Source: Patescibacteria group bacterium UBA7522 (GTDB lineage: Bacteria; Patescibacteriota; CPR2; UBA1875). From it: a stretch of DNA of 10,683 nt. Made by a program: the position numbers and the translations under genes. Shown here piece by piece: positions 5,678 through 10,683 of the stretch (the stretch's first letter is position 1; each line of letters begins with the position of its first letter). The DNA is taken from the NCBI GenBank assembly GCA_002476865.1, contig DLNA01000014.1, positions 1 through 10,683 on the forward strand. Reading direction: 5' to 3'. Below the pieces are notes generated by a model, which saw nothing but the letters and a program-made list of their open reading frames with translations, was not told the DNA's origin and ran no database searches.

Positions 5678-5848
5678 CTAAAGATAATAATAAAGAGCAG
5701 CAACGATGGCCGAAACGATTATCCAGATAAGCATAGCTGAAAGCCAAAAGCCAAGCCCCCACTTAAATCCAGCCCCAACACCCTTCTGGCAGTCACAACT
5801 TTTTGCTACTGAAATTTGTTTTTTTACCTTCTCATTTTCTTTTGCCAT
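5678..5848 (-). CDS. Small single-helix membrane protein, unknown function
   Basis: A 56-residue product that I do not recognise. A charged N-terminal part (MAKENEKVKKQISVAKS) is followed by a Cys-Asp-Cys pair (C18, C20) and, after a glycine-rich GVGAG, one long hydrophobic segment (about residues 30-56) ending in YYYL: one transmembrane helix with the N-terminal side probably cytoplasmic because of its lysines. The frame is open upstream to 5896, but the ATG at 5848 is preceded by AGGAG with five bases spacing, and the -10 box at 5873-5878 lies inside the longer frame, so the short start is right. It forms its own transcription unit between two terminators. The cysteines might bind a metal or form a disulfide; this is a guess. 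Confidence 0.72.
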   Translation of the reverse strand: MAKENEKVKKQISVAKSCDCQKGVGAGFKWGLGFWLSAMLIWIIVSAIVAALYYYL

Positions 5849-5872
5849 AAAATCTCCTTTTTTTCTTAGCTG

Positions 5873-5878
5873 ATTATA
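5873..5878 (-). promoter_or_regulatory. -10 box for the 56-residue membrane protein gene
   Basis: Perfect TATAAT on the minus strand (5878-5873), 24 bases before the ATG at 5848. The -35 region is only a T-run (5901-5896) that also belongs to the upstream terminator stem, so the promoter starts within the terminator. Confidence 0.5.
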
Positions 5879-5895
5879 GCCCAAAAATAAGCACA

Positions 5896-5930
5896 AAAAA
5901 AGAGGTGTTTTGTAGGTCCACCTCTTTTTT
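5896..5930 (-). terminator. Strong intrinsic terminator after the 85-residue gene
   Basis: AAAAAAGAGGTG (5896-5907) pairs perfectly with CACCTCTTTTTT (5919-5930) around an 11-base loop; on the minus strand the stem ends in T7. It begins ten bases after the stop at 5941 and closes the unit that includes the 242- and 85-residue genes. Confidence 0.85.
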
Positions 5931-5940
5931 CGATAACCCT

Positions 5941-6198
5941 TTAAACGCCTTCTAGATTAATCGTTTCTAGATCTTCTTCAATTGCGTCAAGATCCTTAAA
6001 GTCAAGATCCTCCACTTCGTTTAAATCTCGATTAACTTCATTTAGCTCAGATTGACCATCGACTTTTTCTGATTGGATTTCTTGTTGGTTATTATTGGTT
6101 TTCTGTTCCATTGTTAAAAAATAATAAGTACCACCAAGAACAGCAGCTATAACTAAAATCAAAACTCCAACGATTGCCCACTCTTGCCATTTTTTCAT
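5941..6198 (-). CDS. Membrane-anchored acidic protein, unknown function
   Basis: 85 residues, not recognised. A short basic N-terminus (MKKWQEW) leads into one hydrophobic helix (about residues 8-28), then a polar stretch rich in Asn/Gln and a strongly acidic tail with repeated L-x-E/D patterns (LNEVNRDLNEVEDLDFKDL). A type II signal-anchor layout with the acidic tail outside is likely. AGGAGG lies eight bases before the ATG, and the upstream gene's stop is only 15 bases away, so it is cotranscribed with the secreted helical protein. The acidic tail and the basic, helical neighbour could interact; this is inferred from charge and position only. Confidence 0.8.
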   Translation of the reverse strand: MKKWQEWAIVGVLILVIAAVLGGTYYFLTMEQKTNNNQQEIQSEKVDGQSELNEVNRDLNEVEDLDFKDLDAIEEDLETINLEGV

Positions 6199-6213
6199 TT
6201 TGTTTGCCTCCTA

Positions 6214-6942
6214 TTAATTTTTAAGTGATGTTACGGCAGAGACCAGGATTGCTCTAGCAGAGATTAAATCTGCCTTGGCTAAATCTAGCTCACCAGATTC
6301 AATTTTTGATTGAGCGGAAACGATTAAGCTGTTAGCTGTTGATAGTTCTGTCAAAAGATTATCTTTTTCATCGGAATCTGAAAGTAGCTCAACTTGTTTT
6401 AATATTTTTTCGTAAGGAATCTGGATTTTTTCAGCGATATTGCTTAAACGATCCTCGTAAACGCCTTTTATTGATTGCCTTACAAGGCCTAAGCTATATT
6501 TAAAACGAGTTTTTAGCTTCGTCATAACATTTTTTACTTCTTCAACGCTCTTGGCTACCTGAACCTCGTTTTTTAGCGTATTTAGGGCCTGAACTTGAGC
6601 ATCAATGGTAGCACCAACAGCTGCCTTCTCTTCGTCTGTTAAATTTGAGTTTTGAACTTGATTTTTAACTTTATTATAGCGATTAACGGCCGCCTGTATT
6701 GCTAATTCTGCCTTGTTTTTTACTCGAGCAACAACTTCTTCTCGTATCCTTGTTTTTTCGCCCTCCTCTGTTTCGTTTTCCAGAGTGCGCACTCTGTTCT
6801 TAATATATTCCCCAGTGCTTTCAACTACAGTGTTTTGACCAACTTGAGCCCTGACTGGCTCTCTGTCATTTGCCGCAAAAACGGCTGGTGTCATCGTTAG
6901 CACAAACATTGCCACTGATAACGCAGAAATGGTTTTTTTCAT
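6214..6942 (-). CDS. Secreted helical (coiled-coil) protein, unknown function
   Basis: 242 residues with a clear Sec signal peptide: basic MKK, hydrophobic ISALSVAMFVLTM, and a likely cleavage after V-F-A (residue 23). The mature part is almost wholly predicted helix, rich in Lys, Glu, Val and Ala, with heptad-like spacing (about residues 50-165) and a second helical part near 195-240; it has no cysteine. I recognise no family for certain; it resembles the helical secreted proteins of unknown function found in many candidate phyla. GGGAGG precedes the ATG. It lies 36 bases after prmC, but has its own promoter inside the 3' end of prmC, so its expression need not follow the housekeeping genes. 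The 85-residue anchor protein follows at once. Confidence 0.85.
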   Translation of the reverse strand: MKKTISALSVAMFVLTMTPAVFAANDREPVRAQVGQNTVVESTGEYIKNRVRTLENETEEGEKTRIREEVVARVKNKAELAIQAAVNRYNKVKNQVQNSNLTDEEKAAVGATIDAQVQALNTLKNEVQVAKSVEEVKNVMTKLKTRFKYSLGLVRQSIKGVYEDRLSNIAEKIQIPYEKILKQVELLSDSDEKDNLLTELSTANSLIVSAQSKIESGELDLAKADLISARAILVSAVTSLKN

Positions 6943-6978
6943 TTTTCCTCCCTTTTTCTTTGGCTAATAGTATCAACT

Positions 6979-7872
6979 TTAGCTCTTTAAAATTATAGCA
7001 ACCCTGTCAATCTCGGCAAGGTCTCTTTTTATTATACACCTAAATCCTGGTAAATATTTCTTAATCATTTTTTTAATCTTCTTTCCTTGATTAATACCAA
7101 TTTCACAAAAAACAAATCCTTCCGGCTTTAGATATTTGCCCACACCGCTTAAAAATTTTTCGTATATTTCCAATCCCTTGCTGCCACCGTCAAGGGCAAG
7201 ATGCGGTTCATAACAACAAACTTCGACCGGAAGCAATCCTATCTCTTCTGATGGGATGTAGGGCAAGTTAGCACAGATAATATCAAAACGACCTTTAACG
7301 CTCGAAAATAGATCCGACTCTATAAATTTAATATTTTTTATCTTATTGTATTTAGCATTTTTCTGGGCCACCTTTATTGCTTTTGGAGATTTATCAACCG
7401 CCGTCAATTTAATCTCCGGGGATTCACTCGCCAAAGCAATGGCAATAGTACCAGAGCCAGTTCCGACGTCCAAGATTGAAATCTTAGATTTCTGATTTTT
7501 GGTTTCTGATTTTTGGTTAGAATTCGAAATTCGAAATTCAAAATTCGAAATTGCTCCTAGTGCTTCCTGTACTAAAATCTCTGTTTCGGGCCTAGGAACC
7601 AAGACATCACTACTAACAAAAAAATCAAGGCCCCAAAATGACACCCGACCAACGATGTGCCAAACCGACTTATGGTTTTTTCTTTGGTCTATATAATTTT
7701 TTAATTTTTTTAGCTCTAATCCGGAAAGCACTCTTTCCGAGCTCACTAAAACTTCTTCTTTTCTAACACCCAAAACATCTGCCATCAAAACGTGGGCAGA
7801 AGAGATCGGCCCCTCAACCTTGGCCTTTTTTAATTCTAAAATAGAACGAGAGAGAGCTTCTTTTACTTTCAT
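6979..7872 (-). CDS. prmC: Release factor glutamine methyltransferase PrmC
   Basis: S-adenosylmethionine-dependent N5-glutamine methyltransferase that methylates the GGQ glutamine of release factors RF1 and RF2. 297 residues: an N-terminal helical release-factor-binding domain (about 1-75), then the Rossmann methyltransferase. SAM motif I is ILDVGTGSG (133-141), the acidic residue AVD follows at 158-160, and the catalytic motif is NLPY (202-205), a variant of the usual NPPY. VPRPETE (92-98) is typical of the family. Compared with E. coli PrmC as I recall it, about 18 extra residues lie between VPRPETE and motif I, encoded by two DNA repeats (7489-7552). The start overlaps the stop of the 113-residue gene by one base (TAATG), which suggests coupled translation. 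No release factor gene is nearby. Confidence 0.94.
   Translation of the reverse strand: MKVKEALSRSILELKKAKVEGPISSAHVLMADVLGVRKEEVLVSSERVLSGLELKKLKNYIDQRKNHKSVWHIVGRVSFWGLDFFVSSDVLVPRPETEILVQEALGAISNFEFRISNSNQKSETKNQKSKISILDVGTGSGTIAIALASESPEIKLTAVDKSPKAIKVAQKNAKYNKIKNIKFIESDLFSSVKGRFDIICANLPYIPSEEIGLLPVEVCCYEPHLALDGGSKGLEIYEKFLSGVGKYLKPEGFVFCEIGINQGKKIKKMIKKYLPGFRCIIKRDLAEIDRVAIILKS
6992..7019 (-). promoter_or_regulatory. Internal promoter for the secreted/membrane gene pair, inside prmC
   Basis: TTGCCG (7019-7014), 16-base spacer, TATAAT (6997-6992) with TGC directly before it (extended -10). Start of transcription expected near 6985, giving a leader of about 40 bases to the ATG at 6942. 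It overlaps the last codons of prmC. Confidence 0.65.
7489..7516. repeat. Two tandem copies of a 14-base unit inside prmC
   Basis: TTTCTGATTTTTGG occurs at 7489-7502 and again, exactly, at 7503-7516. On the coding strand it encodes the Asn/Gln/Lys-Ser-rich stretch NQKSETKNQKSK of the prmC linker. It lies five bases from the heptamer array. Confidence 0.9.
7521..7552. repeat. Heptamer tandem array AATTCGA inside prmC
   Basis: AATTCGA at 7521-7527, 7528-7534, 7535-7541 (as AATTCAA) and 7542-7548, then AATT. This is the reverse complement of the leuS array unit, so the two arrays have opposite orientation. On the coding strand it gives ISNFEFRISN (residues 108-117 of PrmC). Confidence 0.93.
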
Positions 7873-8213
7873 TAATTGAATTTTATTTCCTGACTATATT
7901 TTTGTGGATCATCTTTGGCGTAGCCGACAACAGCCCCCTTGTAAACAACCTCTAGTGGCCCACCTCCGGCCGGGACGTATTCGCAAGAAAAAAGATCAAC
8001 GTCGTCGATTATATGCAAGCTACTACCAGCCAATATCGATTCTCTGGCGCCCTGTAATCTCTCCCGTCTTGCCTCAAGCTCATCTTTAATCTCCGTATTT
8101 GGGCTTGGCGAACTTTCTGGCGAAAAACCGGTTTCGCTTCCCTTTGCAGCGTAGATACTGTCTTCGCTCCCCGCTTCTGGTGAACCAAATTCACCGCCCC
8201 AATAATTCGGCAT
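7872..8213 (-). CDS. Hypothetical protein between obg and prmC
   Basis: 113 residues, not recognised. The N-terminal half (about 1-45) is Gly/Ser/Pro/Glu-rich and probably disordered; a short charged helix follows (EIKDELEARRERLQGARESIL, about 41-61), then a C-terminal beta-like part (SLHIIDDVDLFSCEYVPAG...VVYKGAVVGYAK). There is no signal peptide and no membrane segment. AAGGAGG with a four-base gap before the ATG is the best ribosome binding site in the window, and the stop overlaps the prmC start by one base, so this is a real, well-translated gene in the obg-prmC operon. The conserved part may be the C-terminal 50 residues. Function unknown; coupling to prmC is positional evidence only. 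Confidence 0.8.
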   Translation of the reverse strand: MPNYWGGEFGSPEAGSEDSIYAAKGSETGFSPESSPSPNTEIKDELEARRERLQGARESILAGSSLHIIDDVDLFSCEYVPAGGGPLEVVYKGAVVGYAKDDPQKYSQEIKFN

Positions 8214-8222
8214 TTATCCTCC

Positions 8223-9521
8223 TTAAAAAATTATCTCTTTACCGGCTACTTTAATTTTATCACCCTCTTTTGCGCCCTGACGACGAAGTTCCTTATCAAT
8301 ACCAGTTCTTTTTAAAATATCTCGAAACCTAGCAATTCCGTGCTTATTTGAAAAATTCGTTCTTATAGCAAATTTTTCAATTTTTTTTCCAGCTACTAAG
8401 AAAAAGTTTTTTTCTTTTTTTACTTCAAAAATATCTTCGCTAACAACATCTTTGATAGTGAATTCTTTAAAGTCACAAACCGACTCTTCTTGTTTTTTAT
8501 TGTTTTCTTTTATCAGCTTGGCCTCTATCTCGTGTATTAAAACTTCAATGTTTTTGTGAGCAATTGACGAAATTGGAATTATTTTGCTCTTAACTACTGC
8601 CTGGACTCTTTTTATTTTTTCTTTTAAATTATCCAGGGAAACAGCATCAATCTTATTAACGACAACAATCTCTGGAAGATCCCAAAGATCATTTCCTAAA
8701 TTCACCAAAGATGTACTTTTATAGTTCTTGATTTCATTTCTGATGGCCAAATAATCACTTTTAAGGTCTTCGTGTGTGGCATCTAAAAAATGAACCAAAA
8801 CTTTATTCCTTTCAATGTGTCTCAAAAATTCAATTCCCAAACCTTTTCCAGCACTCGCTCCCTCAATAATGCCAGGGATATCAGCAGCAACAAAGCCCCT
8901 TTCGGCCCCAAATGTTTTTGGCTCAATAACACCTAGATTTGGAATTAATGTTGTAAACTCATAATCAGCAATTTTAGGCCTTGCGGCCGAGACAACCGAA
9001 AGAAAGGTCGATTTACCGACATTAGGAAGACCAACCAAACCAACATCGGCAATCATCTTTAACTCGAATGTCGCAAAAATTTCTTCTCCCGGTTCACCAA
9101 GTTCGGCCACCTCTGGTGCTTGTCTGGTTGATGAAACAAAATGAGCGTTTCCAAAACCACCATCCCCGCCTTTAGCCAAAACAAATTCCTCGATTTCAGA
9201 CATATCAACTATCTTTCGACCACTCTTTTCGTCTATAACAACGGTCCCTCTTGGAACCTCAATTATTAAACTTTGACCATTTTTGCCACGACTTTTTCTT
9301 TTCTTTCCCCTTTCCCCGTCTTCTGCTCTTAAATCATGGTTTGTTTTAAAAAAGTGGAGAGTGTTTAAGTTGCCCTGAATCTTTAAAATAATATCTCCAC
9401 CCCTACCACCATCTCCACCATCTGGGCCCCCAAATTCTTTATACTTTTCATGCAAAAAAGAGACGATCCCATCGCCACCATTCCCTGCTTTTAATTTAAC
9501 TGAAACTTTATCGCAAAACAT
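8223..9521 (-). CDS. obg: GTPase Obg (ribosome assembly)
   Basis: Essential Obg/CgtA-type GTPase that acts in 50S assembly and stress signalling. All three domains are present in 432 residues. The glycine-rich Obg fold (1-158) has GNGGDG, GGPDGGDGGRGGD and GGDGGFGN. The G domain shows G1 GLPNVGKS (164-171), TT in switch I (190-191), G3 DIPG (214-217) with IIEGA, G4 NKID (289-292) and the G5 region ISSIA (318-322). A C-terminal OCT domain (about 360-432) ends in a basic segment. The family N-terminus MF.D.V confirms the ATG at 9521, yet there is no Shine-Dalgarno sequence before it, and the TATAAT at 9536-9541 implies a very short leader. It is first in the obg-unknown-prmC series. Confidence 0.97.
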   Translation of the reverse strand: MFCDKVSVKLKAGNGGDGIVSFLHEKYKEFGGPDGGDGGRGGDIILKIQGNLNTLHFFKTNHDLRAEDGERGKKRKSRGKNGQSLIIEVPRGTVVIDEKSGRKIVDMSEIEEFVLAKGGDGGFGNAHFVSSTRQAPEVAELGEPGEEIFATFELKMIADVGLVGLPNVGKSTFLSVVSAARPKIADYEFTTLIPNLGVIEPKTFGAERGFVAADIPGIIEGASAGKGLGIEFLRHIERNKVLVHFLDATHEDLKSDYLAIRNEIKNYKSTSLVNLGNDLWDLPEIVVVNKIDAVSLDNLKEKIKRVQAVVKSKIIPISSIAHKNIEVLIHEIEAKLIKENNKKQEESVCDFKEFTIKDVVSEDIFEVKKEKNFFLVAGKKIEKFAIRTNFSNKHGIARFRDILKRTGIDKELRRQGAKEGDKIKVAGKEIIF

Positions 9522-9535
9522 TTATCAATTACGTC

Positions 9536-9565
9536 ATTATATACCTGAAAAGAGAAAGAATCCAA
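9536..9565 (-). promoter_or_regulatory. Promoter of obg with a very short leader
   Basis: TATAAT (9541-9536) on the minus strand with TTGGAT (9565-9560) 18 bases upstream. The expected start near 9529 leaves about eight bases before the ATG at 9521, too little for a ribosome binding site. Confidence 0.55.
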
Positions 9566-9573
9566 TATGAATC

Positions 9574-10683
9574 TTAAAAAAATCTTGTCGGATTTAACTT
9601 AGCACCTCTATAAATAATTTCAAAATGAAGATGAGAGCCGGTAGAGCGACCTGTGCTCCCCATGTATCCGATAACCTGCCCCTTAGAGACATAACCGCCA
9701 AGAATTTTTAGTGTGCTCATATGGGCATATCTTGTTTGATAACCGTTGCCGTGGTCAATAAGAATGGTGTTACCGTAGCCACCATTATAGCCATAGCTCG
9801 CAATTGTTATGCGGCCAGAATCGGAAGCATAGATTGGTGTTCCAATTCTGTTTGGAATGTCAATAGCCCACCAGTGATATCCGTTATAATAACCGTTTCT
9901 TCCAATAGCGGTTGGGAATCTGAACCTTCCAGAACCAGCAATGTAACTAGAGCTACCATATCGACCAGAATAGCTTGTTGACCTAGAACCTCCCGAGCTT
10001 ACAACAGTCGGGGTCGGAGCTGGTTTTGGATCCTCGATTCTGCCATTAGGAATTAATATTTTGTCGCCGACTTTCAGGCCCTCTCCATAAAGGTCGTTAT
10101 AAGAAATAATCAATGAAGATTGAGATTTATATTTAGAGGCCAGGCCCTCAATAGAGTCGCCCTTTTTTACGGTATAAAGAATACCTGTAACGGTAGGGAT
10201 ATTTAAAGTCATTCCTGGCTTAATATTATCTATATCTTTTATTCCAGAGTTTGACCACTTAATAGAGTTTGTCGAGACCCCAAATTTTGTAGCAATCCCC
10301 GATAAGGTGTCTCCGCCCTGAACAATATATTTTTCAAATTTTTTATCAATCTTCAGAGAAGATTCCGTGTTCACTATTGAAGTATTGGCAATTGTGTTTC
10401 CGGCTAAAATTATTTGAGAATCTGAGCTGTTTTCACCAATTTTTTGATAAACCTTATTGGCTAGCTCAATATCTATAAAAGAAACTGACATAGCAACCGC
10501 TTCTAGCTCGGTAATATCAATCTCTTCATCCTCAATGGCCATTGTTGACTTGACCATACCAAAAGGATCAACCGGAGTTTCGTCCTTGTTGATCAAAGAT
10601 TCGGGAGCGGGAACCCCAGAGGCCAAAACAACTAAAATAATTAAAATAAGACCAAAATGGCTAACGTGCCTAACCGGTCTTTT
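9574..10683 (-). CDS. LysM and M23 (LytM-type) murein peptidase, 5' end cut by the window edge
   Basis: Cell-wall-binding protein with a metallopeptidase domain that cuts peptidoglycan cross-bridges or acts as an activator of such enzymes. 369 residues are visible; the frame is open to the right edge with no ATG, so the true start lies outside. Numbering the first visible codon as 1: a hydrophobic segment (about 10-22, LILIILVVL) is a signal peptide or anchor preceded by basic residues; two LysM repeats follow (about 118-163, containing GGDTLSGIATKF, and 169-213, KKGDSIEGLASKY), then a Ser/Gly-rich linker, then the M23 domain (about 253-369). Zinc and catalytic residues are intact: H270 and D275 in HWWAID, H321 in RYAH, and HLH at 351-353. 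The domain is extracellular. It lies 52 bases from obg with no terminator, but obg has its own promoter. Confidence 0.93.
   Translation of the reverse strand, partial: KRPVRHVSHFGLILIILVVLASGVPAPESLINKDETPVDPFGMVKSTMAIEDEEIDITELEAVAMSVSFIDIELANKVYQKIGENSSDSQIILAGNTIANTSIVNTESSLKIDKKFEKYIVQGGDTLSGIATKFGVSTNSIKWSNSGIKDIDNIKPGMTLNIPTVTGILYTVKKGDSIEGLASKYKSQSSLIISYNDLYGEGLKVGDKILIPNGRIEDPKPAPTPTVVSSGGSRSTSYSGRYGSSSYIAGSGRFRFPTAIGRNGYYNGYHWWAIDIPNRIGTPIYASDSGRITIASYGYNGGYGNTILIDHGNGYQTRYAHMSTLKILGGYVSKGQVIGYMGSTGRSTGSHLHFEIIYRGAKLNPTRFF

Noticed and set aside
5849..5896. Extension of the 56-residue membrane protein to a start at 5896
   Set aside because: It contains the -10 box and the AGGAG site of the shorter start and begins at the edge of a terminator stem.
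9721..9981. Plus-strand open frame opposite the M23 domain
   Set aside because: It is antisense to a domain with intact catalytic motifs and shows no family resemblance; the same holds for the other plus-strand frames opposite leuS, rpmF, DUF177 and prmC.
10621..10626. TTG at 10626 as start of the M23 peptidase
   Set aside because: The frame continues upstream with basic residues and a hydrophobic segment typical of a signal peptide, so the TTG is an internal leucine of that segment and the gene is cut by the window edge.

Overview
The window is AT-rich and compactly coded. Eleven of the twelve intact or partial genes I would annotate as proteins or RNA are on the minus strand with short gaps; a single tRNA-Ala gene is on the plus strand. 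The gene set is bacterial housekeeping (RNase III, NusB, bL32, a DUF177/YceD protein, LeuRS, PrmC, Obg) mixed with surface or envelope proteins (a LysM-M23 peptidase, a C39-like protease and three small membrane or secreted proteins of unknown function). The compact layout, NLPY in PrmC, the rnc-nusB-rpmF-DUF177 order and the short low-complexity heptamer arrays inside genes suggest a member of the Patescibacteria (candidate phyla radiation). This is an inference; no marker here proves it.

Layout, following minus-strand transcription from the right end. A 5'-truncated LysM/M23 peptidase (9574-10683) is followed by a promoter and obg (8223-9521), a 113-residue unknown protein (7872-8213) and prmC (6979-7872), which overlaps its upstream neighbour by one base. 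A good extended -10 promoter inside the end of prmC appears to start a two-gene unit: a secreted helical protein (6214-6942) and a membrane-anchored acidic protein (5941-6198), closed by a strong hairpin terminator at 5896-5930. A single-gene unit with its own -10 box and terminator encodes a 56-residue membrane protein (5678-5848).

The 5085-5620 interval is the least conventional part. It holds a divergent promoter pair, an AT-rich repeat-like tract, tRNA-Ala(GGC) with its terminator, and about 270 bases without a recognisable gene. That last stretch carries an exact 14-bp copy of the tRNA 3' end, which looks like a residual integration site.

To the left, the C39-like protease (4567-5076; probably leaderless) is followed by leuS (2124-4526). 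A clear promoter at 2037-2065 then starts the DUF177-rpmF-nusB-rnc operon, a ribosome and rRNA-maturation unit; rnc runs off the left edge.

The most striking structure is a heptamer tandem array (AATTTCG and its complement) embedded in the coding sequence of both leuS and prmC, in opposite orientations. Because the unit is 7 bp and free of stop codons in all six frames, it can sit inside genes without breaking them. In leuS it makes up a beta-hairpin of normal length; in prmC it makes a linker insertion.
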